A DNA stretch of 6,613 nucleotides, from NCBI GenBank assembly GCA_900548075.1, contig URJD01000105.1:1-6613 (forward strand), written 5' to 3'. Below, piece after piece: positions 1-5,960 of this stretch. Each line of letters opens with the position of its first letter. The stretch's first letter is position 1. Made by a program: the position numbers and the translations under genes. A model generated the notes under the pieces. That model was not told the DNA's origin. It was given only the letters and a program-made list of their open reading frames with translations, and did no database searches. The DNA is from an uncultured Collinsella sp. (GTDB taxonomy: Bacteria > Actinomycetota > Coriobacteriia > Coriobacteriales > Coriobacteriaceae).

Positions 1-765
1 AGCTCCTTCGAGCTCGCCGAGAAGCGTCTTTCGGCCGACAGCCTTAACTTTGGTGGCTCCTCGACCTCCACGGTCAAGGGCGAGAGCCTCGTCGACACCG
101 TTGAGACCCTCAACGCTTATAAGATCGACTGCATTGTCGTGCGCGACAAGCACGCCGGCGCTCCCTACATCGTCACGCAGAACTCGCCCGCAAGCGTCAT
201 CTGCGCCGGTGACGGCAAGCACAACCATCCCACGCAGGCCCTGCTCGACCTGTACACCATCTGGGAGCACAAGGGTGACTTCCACGGTCTGAAGGTCGCC
301 GTCGTCGGCGATATCGCCCACTCCCGCGTTTGCGGCTCGCTGATCCCCGCCCTTAAGATCATGGGCTGCGAGACCTACGCCGTCGCCCCCGGCACGCTGC
401 TGCCGCCGGCGCCCGAGGTCCTGGGCTGCGACCACGTGACGAGCGACCTCGATTCCGTCCTGCCCGAGCTGGACGTCGTCTACATGCTGCGCGTGCAGCA
501 GGAGCGTCTCGAGGGTGCCCCGTTCCCGACCATTCGCGAGTACCACAAGCTCTTCGGCCTGACCAAGGACCGCGAGAAGCTCATGAAGCCCGACGCGATC
601 ATCTGCCACCCGGGCCCCATCAACCGCGGCGTCGAGTTCGACTCCTATATGGCCGACCACCCGCAACGCTCCGTCATCCTGGAGCAGGTCTACGCCGGTA
701 TCTGCGTGCGTATGGCTATCCTGTATCTGCTGCTTGGAGGTGCCGATAATGGCCTTGCTTCTTAA
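1..765 (+). CDS. pyrB: Aspartate carbamoyltransferase catalytic chain, 5' partial
   Basis: Catalyses carbamoyl phosphate + L-aspartate to N-carbamoyl-L-aspartate, the first committed step of pyrimidine synthesis, in the cytoplasm. Frame 1 is open from the first base, giving 254 residues and a TAA stop. Visible residues begin SSFELAEKRL, which in the family directly follows the STRTR phosphate-binding loop, so roughly 55-60 N-terminal residues lie upstream. Family motifs seen in order are the mobile loop Ser/Lys in STSTVKGES (residues 21-29 of the fragment), HNHPTQALLDL (carbamoyl-phosphate His and Gln), GDIAHSRV (active-site Arg), MLRVQQER (aspartate-binding Arg and Gln) and HPGPINRG near the C-terminus. 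No regulatory chain (pyrI) follows. The gene overlaps the next one by 17 bases. Its promoter and any operon leader lie outside the window. The match to aspartate rather than ornithine carbamoyltransferase is clear from the HPGPINRG and RVQ motifs and from the pyr neighbours. Confidence 0.97.
   Translation, partial: SSFELAEKRLSADSLNFGGSSTSTVKGESLVDTVETLNAYKIDCIVVRDKHAGAPYIVTQNSPASVICAGDGKHNHPTQALLDLYTIWEHKGDFHGLKVAVVGDIAHSRVCGSLIPALKIMGCETYAVAPGTLLPPAPEVLGCDHVTSDLDSVLPELDVVYMLRVQQERLEGAPFPTIREYHKLFGLTKDREKLMKPDAIICHPGPINRGVEFDSYMADHPQRSVILEQVYAGICVRMAILYLLLGGADNGLAS
736..740 (+). promoter_or_regulatory. Ribosome binding site of pyrC
   Basis: GGAGG lies inside the 3' end of pyrB, 8 bases before the ATG at 749. 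It decides the start of pyrC: the same frame is open upstream from a TTG at 734, but that codon overlaps this ribosome site and would add five residues (MEVPI) that are not typical of the family. Confidence 0.8.
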
Positions 766-2038
766 GAATGCCCACGTCGTCGACCCGTCCGTCGAGCTTG
801 ACGGTGTCGTTGACGTCCTGATTGACGGCGATAAGATCGCCGAGGTCGGCGAGAATCTCACCGTCGAGGGAGCCGAGGTCCGCGACCTTTCCGGCAAGTA
901 CCTCGTCCCCGGCCTGGTGGATATGCACGTTCACCTTCGCGAGCCCGGCTACGAGGTCAAAGAGGACATCGAGAGCGGTACCCGCGCAGCTGCCAAGGGC
1001 GGCTTTACCGGCGTGTGCTCCATGCCCAACACCGATCCCGTCACCGATAACGGTACCGTCGTGGAGTTCGTCAAGTCCCGTGCTGCCGAGGTCGGCCACT
1101 GCCGCGTCTATCCGTCGGGCGCCATGACCCGCGGTCTAAAGGGCGAGGCCATGTCCGAGATGGGCGATATGGTCGCCCACGGCGCCGTCGCCTTCACCGA
1201 TGACGGTCGCGGCGTGCAGGGCGCGGGCATGCTCCGTCGCTGCATGGACTACGGCAAGATGTTCGGCAAGGTCTTCATGAGTCACTGCCAGGACGAGGAT
1301 CTGGTCGGCCATGGCCAGATCAACGAGGGCAAGGTCTCGACCCGTCTGGCCCTCGAGGGTTGGCCGGCTGCCGGCGAGGAGCTCCAGATCGCCCGCGACA
1401 TCGAGATCGCCAAGCTGACCGGTGCCAAGCTGCACATCCAGCACATCTCCACCGCCCATGGCCTGGAGATCGTGCGTGCCGGTAAGGCCGCTGGCGTTCA
1501 GGTTACCTGCGAGGCTACCCCGCACCACATGTTCCTGACCGAGAACGACCTGGACGAGACCTACAACACCTCGCTCAAGGTCAATCCGCCGCTGCGCACC
1601 GACGAGGACGCCGAGGCCATTCGTCAGGGCGTCATCGACGGTACCGTCGACGTGATCGTTACCGATCACGCTCCGCACACCCCGTGGGAGAAGGCCCGCG
1701 AGTTCGAGCTCGCACCCTTTGGCATGATCGGCCTCGAGACCTCGCTGTCGCTCGTGCTCACCGAGCTGGTCAACACGGGCAAGATGAGCATGGGCCGCAT
1801 GGTCGAGCTCATGGCCATCAAGCCGCGTGAGATCCTGGGCCTCGACCAGGTTCAGGTTAAGGCAGACTCCGTTGCCGACCTGACCGTGTTCGATCCCGCT
1901 GCAACCTGGACGGTCGGCGAGGACGGCTACGAGTCGCGCGCCGAGAACTCCGGTTTCGCCGGCCGCACGCTCACCGGTCGTGCCACCGATGTGTTTGTCG
2001 GCGGCAAGCAGACGCTCGCCGACGGCTGCATCTGCTAG
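749..2038 (+). CDS. pyrC: Dihydroorotase, type I (zinc amidohydrolase)
   Basis: Reversibly cyclises N-carbamoyl-aspartate to L-dihydroorotate, the third pyrimidine step. It has 429 residues, normal for type I bacterial enzymes (about 425-430). The metal site is complete: HVHLREPG at 60-67 (H60, H62 and the substrate Arg R64), Asp in FTDDGRG (D151), SHC H179, QHIST H232 and TDHAPH D307. The metal-bridging position is an Asp, as in Aquifex and Bacillus enzymes, not the carboxylated lysine of E. coli and CAD forms. PNTDP (93-97) and KVNPPLR (277-283) are also typical. The ATG at 749 is chosen for its GGAGG at 8 bases. It overlaps pyrB by 17 bases, which suggests translational coupling. Type I dihydroorotases such as that of Aquifex form a complex with the aspartate carbamoyltransferase, so a PyrB-PyrC assembly is possible here (inference). 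The gene is followed by the only spacer inside the operon. Confidence 0.97.
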   Translation: MALLLKNAHVVDPSVELDGVVDVLIDGDKIAEVGENLTVEGAEVRDLSGKYLVPGLVDMHVHLREPGYEVKEDIESGTRAAAKGGFTGVCSMPNTDPVTDNGTVVEFVKSRAAEVGHCRVYPSGAMTRGLKGEAMSEMGDMVAHGAVAFTDDGRGVQGAGMLRRCMDYGKMFGKVFMSHCQDEDLVGHGQINEGKVSTRLALEGWPAAGEELQIARDIEIAKLTGAKLHIQHISTAHGLEIVRAGKAAGVQVTCEATPHHMFLTENDLDETYNTSLKVNPPLRTDEDAEAIRQGVIDGTVDVIVTDHAPHTPWEKAREFELAPFGMIGLETSLSLVLTELVNTGKMSMGRMVELMAIKPREILGLDQVQVKADSVADLTVFDPAATWTVGEDGYESRAENSGFAGRTLTGRATDVFVGGKQTLADGCIC

Positions 2039-2058
2039 CATAGCCTTATCGCTTTTGT

Positions 2059-2096
2059 GCGCGGTGCCCTTGCGGTGCCGCGCTTTCTGTTCGTTT
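2059..2096 (+). terminator. Intrinsic-terminator-like hairpin between pyrC and pyrK
   Basis: The arm GCGCGGTGCC (2059-2068) and the arm GGTGCCGCGC (2074-2083) form a 10-pair RNA stem with two central G-U wobbles and a 5-base loop (CTTGC). The T-rich run TTTCTGTTCGTTT follows directly at 2084-2096. This is the usual shape of a rho-independent terminator, though the T run is interrupted. It lies 21 bases after the pyrC stop and 35 bases before the pyrK ribosome site. Because pyrKDF continue the same pathway on the same strand, it is more likely a partial terminator or attenuator than an operon end. No anti-terminator pairing was worked out. Confidence 0.55.
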
Positions 2097-2121
2097 GGAC
2101 CATGCAACCGCATGGGGGATT

Positions 2122-2125
2122 GGAG
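2122..2125 (+). promoter_or_regulatory. Ribosome binding site of pyrK
   Basis: GGAG ends 5 bases before the ATG at 2131, and a purine-rich GGGGGA lies just upstream. It supports 2131 over the in-frame TTG at 2095, which overlaps the T-rich tail of the hairpin, and over the ATG at 2155, which has no ribosome site. Confidence 0.6.
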
Positions 2126-2130
2126 CGTCT

Positions 2131-2922
2131 ATGCCCACACCTTCCACTGCACGCATGCACGACTTCGAGGTCGTCTCGAACCAGGAGATCGCCGACGGCA
2201 TCTTCTCGCTCGTCATTTCGGCCCCCAAGCTTGCAAGTGCGCTCAAGCCCGGTCAGTTTGTGAACATTGCCGTACCCGGCGATGCGTCCTCGCTGCTTCG
2301 CGTGCCCCTGAGCTTCTATCGCGCCGACGCCCAGGCCGGCACCGTCGAGCTGTGGTACGCCGTCGTGGGCGACGATACCCGCCGTTTGTCCCAGATGGGC
2401 CCTGGCTCCACCTCTAACCTGTTGGGCCCCGGTGGCCGTGGCTGGATGGTACCCGAGGGCACCAGGAAGGCACTGCTCGTCGCCGGTGGCATCGGCGTTC
2501 CGCCTGTGCTGTGTCTTGCCGGCATGCTTGCCGAGCAGGGTGTTGATGTGGACGCGTGCCTGGGCTTTGGCACCGCTTCCAAAGCCGTGGGCATCGACGA
2601 GTTCCGCGCGCTGGGCGCCACGGTTAACGTGTGCACCGACGATGGCACGCTGGGCACGCACGGTTTTTGCACCGACCCGGCAGCCGAGCTGCTCGGCGAG
2701 GGCGGCTACGACTACGTCGCCAGCTGCGGTCCCGCCGTCATGATGAAGAAGGTCGCCGCCGCTGCCGCCGAGGCCGGTGCGTACTGCGAGGTGTCGCTCG
2801 AGCGCATGATGAGCTGCGGCTTTGGCGCCTGCAACACCTGCAATGTCGAGACGGTTGACGGTATGAAGGGTGCTTGCATGTGCGGCCCCGTGTTCGATGC
2901 TTCCAAGGTGGTGGTCTTCTAG
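2131..2922 (+). CDS. pyrK: Dihydroorotate dehydrogenase B, FAD/iron-sulfur electron-transfer subunit
   Basis: PyrK takes electrons from the PyrD FMN through a [2Fe-2S] cluster and FAD to NAD+, forming a PyrD2-PyrK2 complex. It has 263 residues, within the family's usual range of about 250-265. The N-terminal FAD-binding barrel carries RVPLSF at 57-62 (the R-x-P-x-S flavin motif). The nucleotide-binding part carries VAGGIGVPP at 117-125 and CGPAVMM at 199-205. The C-terminal cluster site is C229-x4-C234-x2-C237-x11-C249 within SCGFGACNTC and ACMCGPVF. A fifth cysteine (C251) sits where most PyrK proteins have the Asp of C-x-D-GPVF. The stop codon overlaps the GTG start of pyrD by one base, as expected for two subunits of one complex. 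A related reductase subunit is excluded by the adjoining pyrD and the GPVFDA tail. Confidence 0.95.
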   Translation: MPTPSTARMHDFEVVSNQEIADGIFSLVISAPKLASALKPGQFVNIAVPGDASSLLRVPLSFYRADAQAGTVELWYAVVGDDTRRLSQMGPGSTSNLLGPGGRGWMVPEGTRKALLVAGGIGVPPVLCLAGMLAEQGVDVDACLGFGTASKAVGIDEFRALGATVNVCTDDGTLGTHGFCTDPAAELLGEGGYDYVASCGPAVMMKKVAAAAAEAGAYCEVSLERMMSCGFGACNTCNVETVDGMKGACMCGPVFDASKVVVF

Positions 2923-3845
2923 TGGGTACCGTGAACATGGCCGTCGATTTCGGCGGCGTCAAGATGCAGAACCCCATCAACACCGCAGCCGGTACCTTTG
3001 GCTACGGTTGGCAGTTCCAGAACTTCTTTGATGTTTCCCAGCTGGGTGCCATCACCACCAAGGGTTGCGCTGCCGAGCCCTGGCCCGGCAACCCCGCGCC
3101 CCGTATGGCCGAGATTCCCGGCGGCATGATCAACTCCGTGGGCCTTCAGAACCCCGGCGTGGCCGCCTTTGCCCGCGAGTCCGGTCCGTGGCTCGAACAG
3201 CTGTCGAAGGACGGCTGCCAGGTCATCTGTCAGGTTGCCGGCCACTCCGTTGACGAGTTTGTCCGCGCACTCGAGATGTATGTCGAGCTGTGCCCCTGGG
3301 CTGCCGGCTACGAGATCAACGTGAGCTGCCCTAATATCGCCGCCGGCGGTGCCGCTATGGGCTCCACGCCCGAGGGCGCCTCTTCCGTTATGGCTGCCTG
3401 CCGCAAGGTGACCGATAAACCGCTGTTCGTGAAGATGGCACCGGTCAACGTCGCCGAGATCGCCAAGGCCCTCGAGGCTGCCGGCGCCGACGGCCTTTCG
3501 GTCATCAACTCCATCCAGGGCATGGCCATCGACGTCCATACCCGCAAGTCCCGCGTGGCCAAGCCCAAGGGCGGCCTTTCGGGCCCGCTGTGCCACCACA
3601 TTGCCGTGCGCATGGTCTGGGAGGTTGCCCAGGCCGTCGATATCCCCATCAACGGTGTCGGCGGTGTCATGACCGGTGAGGATGCGGCTGAGTTTATCCT
3701 GGCCGGCGCCACCTGCGTGTCGGTCGGTATGGCCAACTTCGTCGATCCGTGCGCTTCGCTCAAGATCGCGCATGAGCTCGAGGTCTGGGCCGAGTCCCAG
3801 GGCGTGAAGGACATTAACGAACTGGTAGGTGCTTTCGAATGCTAG
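2922..3845 (+). CDS. pyrD: Dihydroorotate dehydrogenase B, catalytic subunit (class 1B)
   Basis: Oxidises dihydroorotate to orotate on FMN and passes electrons to PyrK and NAD+. It has 307 residues, as usual for class 1B (about 300-311). Motifs, numbered from the GTG at 2922, are TTKG (45-48, FMN/substrate Lys), NSVGLQNPG (71-79), INVSCPN (132-138) with the catalytic base Cys136, KGGLSGP (216-222) and INGVGGVMTGEDA (243-255) for FMN phosphate. Cys rather than Ser as catalytic base assigns class 1, and the adjacent pyrK makes it 1B. Start choice: GTG 2922 overlaps the pyrK TAG and has AAGGTGG at 2905-2911, about 10 bases away. GTG 2931 and ATG 2937 are in frame, and ATG 2937 (MAVDFGGVKMQNP) gives an N-terminus closest to typical homologues, so the true start may be 15 bases later. 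The 3' end overlaps pyrF by 7 bases. Confidence 0.95.
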   Translation: MGTVNMAVDFGGVKMQNPINTAAGTFGYGWQFQNFFDVSQLGAITTKGCAAEPWPGNPAPRMAEIPGGMINSVGLQNPGVAAFARESGPWLEQLSKDGCQVICQVAGHSVDEFVRALEMYVELCPWAAGYEINVSCPNIAAGGAAMGSTPEGASSVMAACRKVTDKPLFVKMAPVNVAEIAKALEAAGADGLSVINSIQGMAIDVHTRKSRVAKPKGGLSGPLCHHIAVRMVWEVAQAVDIPINGVGGVMTGEDAAEFILAGATCVSVGMANFVDPCASLKIAHELEVWAESQGVKDINELVGAFEC

Positions 3846-4555
3846 AGAACGATGCCCGCGACCGCGTAATCGTCGCCCTCGACTGCGACCGTGAGCGTGC
3901 GCTCGAGCTTGCCCACGAGCTTTCGGGCCATGCCTCCTGGCTCAAGGTTGGCATGACGCTCTATTACGCCGAGGGTCCCCAGATCGTCAAGACATTCAAG
4001 GACCTGGGCTTTAAGGTCTTCCTTGACCTTAAGTTCCATGATATTCCGCATCAGGTTCGCGGCGCCGCCCGCTCGGCCTCGCTTGCCGGTGCCGACCTGC
4101 TTTCGGTCCACGGTTTGGGTTCGGGCGCCATGCTCGCTGCCTGCCGCGAGGGTGCCGAGGAGGCGCGCGAAGACCGCGCCAAGCTTGTCGCCATCACCGT
4201 GCTCACGAGCATGAATCAGGATGCCTTGAGCGAGATCGGCGTCGAGTCGCCCGTGTCCGAGGAGGCCGCCCGCCTGGCAAAGCTCGCTCAGGCCAACGGC
4301 ATCGATGGCATCGTGTGCTCGCCGATGGAGGCTCACGACATGCGTGAGCTGCTGGGTTCTGATGCCCTGATCGTGACTCCGGGCGTGCGTCCGGTGGGTG
4401 CCGCCCTTGGTGACCAGTCCCGCGTGGCGACGCCTTCCCAGGCTATCGAGCGCGGCGCAAGTCATATTGTGGTGGGCCGTCCCATCACCGGCGCCGACGA
4501 TCCGGTTGCCGCCTTTGACGCCATCGTCGCCGAGCTGGTCGGAAACGTCGCGTAA
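3839..4555 (+). CDS. pyrF: Orotidine 5'-phosphate decarboxylase
   Basis: Decarboxylates OMP to UMP, the last step of the pathway, as a cytoplasmic homodimeric TIM barrel. It has 238 residues, typical of the bacterial (group I) form. The catalytic Asp-x-Lys-x-x-Asp is seen as DLKFHDIP (D63, K65, D68). VALDCD at 12-17 and LKVGM at 35-39 form the early barrel strands, TPGVRP (180-185) is the phosphate gripper region, and VVGRPIT (211-217) holds the phosphate-binding Arg214. The ATG at 3839 overlaps the pyrD stop by 7 bases and has TAGGTG about 8 bases upstream inside pyrD, so translation is probably coupled. It is the last pyr gene here. Orotate phosphoribosyltransferase (pyrE), which makes its substrate, does not follow it. 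Confidence 0.97.
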   Translation: MLENDARDRVIVALDCDRERALELAHELSGHASWLKVGMTLYYAEGPQIVKTFKDLGFKVFLDLKFHDIPHQVRGAARSASLAGADLLSVHGLGSGAMLAACREGAEEAREDRAKLVAITVLTSMNQDALSEIGVESPVSEEAARLAKLAQANGIDGIVCSPMEAHDMRELLGSDALIVTPGVRPVGAALGDQSRVATPSQAIERGASHIVVGRPITGADDPVAAFDAIVAELVGNVA

Positions 4556-4600
4556 AAGATTCCCCTAAGTCACCACTTTTGGGTCTCATTAGCACAAAAT

Positions 4601-4658
4601 AGCCCCTGTGCCTGCGTAAACTTTCCCATCCTTTGTGTGGAATCGCAGGTCAGGGGCT
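4601..4658 (+). terminator. Long interrupted inverted repeat after pyrF, probable operon end
   Basis: AGCCCCTG (4601-4608) pairs perfectly with CAGGGGCT (4651-4658), and CCTGCG (4611-4616) with CGCAGG (4644-4649). A TG/T internal bulge separates the two stems, making 14 pairs in all. The 27-base interior can add a short TTCC/GGAA stem (4623-4626 with 4639-4642). It begins 46 bases after the pyrF stop. A terminator role is inferred from position. The plus-strand tail (TTAACTTT) is a poor T run, whereas the minus-strand transcript would be followed by TATTTTG, so it could act in both directions or be a structured or repeated element rather than a classical terminator. Confidence 0.45.
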
Positions 4659-4677
4659 TAACTTTGGGCGCAGTATA

Positions 4678-4706
4678 TTGCACTTTTTGCGGGTATCGTC
4701 TAACCT
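4678..4706 (+). promoter_or_regulatory. Candidate promoter of the mihF-gmk-rpoZ-thiI operon
   Basis: TTGCAC (4678-4683) and TAACCT (4701-4706) are separated by exactly 17 bases. The -10 fits the relaxed TAnnnT form common in high-GC actinobacteria, while the -35 matches only its TTG half. Transcription would start near 4713 and give a leader of about 80 bases containing the 4722-4753 hairpin. A second candidate -10, TATAAC at 4769-4774, is closer to consensus but has no recognisable -35 and would leave a leader barely including the ribosome site. Confidence 0.4.
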
Positions 4707-4721
4707 ATGGAGCCGCGATTG

Positions 4722-4753
4722 GGCATTTTGTACGTTCTACGTGCTAAAATGCC
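4722..4753 (+). promoter_or_regulatory. Compact 14-pair hairpin or dyad upstream of mihF
   Basis: GGCATTTT (4722-4729) pairs perfectly with AAAATGCC (4746-4753). Inside it GTACGT (4730-4735) pairs with ACGTGC (4739-4744) through one G-U wobble, around a TCT loop, with a single bulged T at 4745. Nothing resembling a T tract follows, so it is not a normal terminator. Depending on which promoter is used it is either a leader RNA structure or a DNA operator straddling the -35 region. Its function is not known from the sequence. Confidence 0.5.
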
Positions 4754-4794
4754 AATTATTGAATCAGATATAACCCAACTACTTGGAGGTACGA

Positions 4795-5103
4795 ATGGCA
4801 CTCCCTCAGCTTACCGATGAGCAGCGCAAGCAGGCTCTTGAGAAGGCTGCTGCCGCACGTCACGCCCGCGCTGAGCTTCGCGAGCAGATCAAGAAGGGCG
4901 AGAAGTCCCTCGAGTCCGTGCTCAACTCCGATGACCCCATCGCTTCCCGCATGAAGGTTTCCACCCTCATTGAGTCTCTCCCCGGTTATGGCAAAGCCAA
5001 GGCCGCCAAGATCATGGAGGAGCTCGGCATCTCCGCTACCCGTCGCGTCCAGGGCCTTGGCGTCCGTCAGCGCGAGCAGCTCCTCGAGCAGCTGACCAAA
5101 TAA
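4795..5103 (+). CDS. mihF: Actinobacterial integration host factor, mIHF type
   Basis: Small nucleoid-associated DNA-binding protein of 102 residues, matching the family's usual core of about 100. It is unrelated in fold to the enterobacterial IHF alpha/beta pair. The N-terminus MALPQLTDEQRKQALEKAAAA is nearly the signature of the mycobacterial protein. A basic helix follows (22-36), then MKVSTLIESLP and LPGYGKAKAAKIMEELGI (62-79), a helix-two-turn-helix with the conserved Gly-Lys DNA-backbone contact, and the RRVQGLGVRQREQLLEQL tail (83-100). The ATG at 4795 has GGAGG (4785-4789) 5 bases upstream, and the in-frame TTG at 4783 is part of that site, so it is rejected. It is the first gene of the second operon, and its stop directly abuts the gmk start. 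In Streptomyces and mycobacteria the family affects nucleoid compaction and gene expression. The role here is inferred from family. Confidence 0.95.
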   Translation: MALPQLTDEQRKQALEKAAAARHARAELREQIKKGEKSLESVLNSDDPIASRMKVSTLIESLPGYGKAKAAKIMEELGISATRRVQGLGVRQREQLLEQLTK

Positions 5104-5673
5104 GTGAGCGCTCAGGATTCAAAGCTCTTTGTGATTTCTGGACCGTCAGGCGCGGGCAAGGGCACGCTCGTCACTCGTGTGCGCGAGCGTCGCTCTAACC
5201 TGGGTCTGACGGTTTCGGCTACCACGCGAGCCCCACGTAAAGGCGAGGTCGATGGCGTCAATTACTTTTTCCTGACGCGCGAGGAGTTCGACCGCCGCGT
5301 GGCAAACGGTGAGTTTGTTGAGTGGGCCGAGGTCCACGGTAACTGCTACGGCACGTTGGTGAGCGAGGTTCAGTCCAAACTCGCCTCTGGTTCGTCTCTC
5401 ATCTTGGAGATCGATGTCCAGGGTGCCTTGCAGGTCAAGGAGCGTTTCCCCGAGGCCGTGCTGATCTTTATCAAGCCCCCCTCGCTCGAGGTGCTCCGCG
5501 AGCGTCTGGTCGGTCGCGGTACCGAGACGCCCGAGACGATTGAGCTGCGTATGGCAAACGCCGCCCATGAGCTTGCCCTTGCCGACCGCTACGACGACGT
5601 CGTGGTGAATGACGATCTCGACCGCGCGACCGATGAACTCGTTCGCGTTCTCGATATGCATGAAAGGATCTGA
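5104..5673 (+). CDS. gmk: Guanylate kinase
   Basis: Phosphorylates GMP (and dGMP) to GDP with ATP, feeding GTP and dGTP synthesis in the cytoplasm. It has 189 residues, within the usual bacterial range of 185-210. The P-loop is GPSGAGKGT at 13-21. The GMP-binding segment is SATTRAPRKGEVDGVNYFF (38-56), with the conserved Arg42, Arg45 and Tyr54. GNCYGT (79-84) and EIDVQGALQV (102-111) follow, then the Arg-rich lid RERLVGRGTET and the adenine-side VVNDDLDRA near the end. The start is GTG at 5104, immediately after the mihF TAA, with no strong ribosome site of its own, so translational re-initiation from mihF is likely. Five bases separate it from rpoZ. The mihF-gmk-rpoZ order is the standard actinobacterial one. 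Confidence 0.97.
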   Translation: MSAQDSKLFVISGPSGAGKGTLVTRVRERRSNLGLTVSATTRAPRKGEVDGVNYFFLTREEFDRRVANGEFVEWAEVHGNCYGTLVSEVQSKLASGSSLILEIDVQGALQVKERFPEAVLIFIKPPSLEVLRERLVGRGTETPETIELRMANAAHELALADRYDDVVVNDDLDRATDELVRVLDMHERI

Positions 5674-5678
5674 GGTCC

Positions 5679-5960
5679 GTGTCCGTTGTAAAGCCTTGCA
5701 TTGACGATCTTCTGGAGAAGACCGATCACAACCGCTTCCTGCTCGCTTCGCTTGCCTCCAAGCGTGCCTGCGACATCAATAGCATGCTGCGCGGCCAGCA
5801 TAACCGCGTGCTTGCCGTTCAGGATGTCGACGACATCACCATCGCGCTCTCTGGCGCCGATACCATCTCGATGGCTATGGACGAGATCGTCGATGGCGAT
5901 ATCTCCTACGACGAGGCCCGTTACGAGAAGGCGCTCGGCCACAAGGTTGCTGAAGCCTAA
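5679..5960 (+). CDS. rpoZ: DNA-directed RNA polymerase omega subunit
   Basis: Small subunit that folds around the C-terminal region of beta-prime and aids RNA polymerase assembly. It has 93 residues, typical for the family. The N-terminal IDDLLEKTDHNRFLLASLASKRACDIN (8-34) contains the conserved Lys-Arg-Ala of the omega core helix, and ISMAMDEIVDGDISYDEA matches the family's second conserved helix (x-x-A-M-x-E-I). The GTG start at 5679 is supported by AAAGGA (5663-5668) about 10 bases upstream inside gmk. A closer GAGG at 5672-5675 is too near to be ideal. The stop abuts the thiI ATG with no gap. The next gene is thiI, not the coaBC or metK often seen after rpoZ in other actinobacteria. Confidence 0.93.
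   Translation: MSVVKPCIDDLLEKTDHNRFLLASLASKRACDINSMLRGQHNRVLAVQDVDDITIALSGADTISMAMDEIVDGDISYDEARYEKALGHKVAEA

Larger units (their letters stand above)
4556..4794 (+). other. Intergenic region between the pyr operon and the mihF operon
   Basis: This is the only stretch of appreciable length without a gene, and it is clearly more AT-rich than its flanks. It holds, in order, a weak hairpin (CCC/GGG plus AAGT/ACTT, 4562-4583), the long inverted repeat at 4601-4658, a candidate promoter at 4678-4706, the compact hairpin at 4722-4753, a TATAAC box at 4769-4774 and the mihF ribosome site. No credible small coding gene or tRNA was seen in it. Confidence 0.7.

Noticed and set aside
1136..2113. Long minus-strand open frame of 325 codons opposite pyrC
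   Set aside because: It lies wholly opposite a strongly supported dihydroorotase. Its predicted protein resembles no family I know, and high-GC coding DNA commonly leaves such open antisense frames.
2039..2130. PyrR-binding attenuator in the pyrC-pyrK spacer
   Set aside because: I looked for the Bacillus-type PyrR anti-anti-terminator loop sequence and did not see it; only a terminator-like stem can be supported.
1980..2417. Plus-strand open frame of 145 codons bridging pyrC, the spacer and pyrK
   Set aside because: It is out of frame with both flanking genes, overlaps both, and encodes an Arg/Ser/Pro/Ala-rich product typical of a shifted frame.
2919..3773. Minus-strand open frame of 284 codons opposite pyrD
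   Set aside because: Antisense shadow of a clear class 1B PyrD; its composition is what the reverse complement of GC-rich coding sequence gives.
4562..4583. Possible small hairpin just after pyrF (CCC/GGG with AAGT/ACTT)
   Set aside because: Two mismatches in a 9-base stem with only seven pairs and no T run after it; too weak to call a terminator beside the stronger repeat at 4601-4658.
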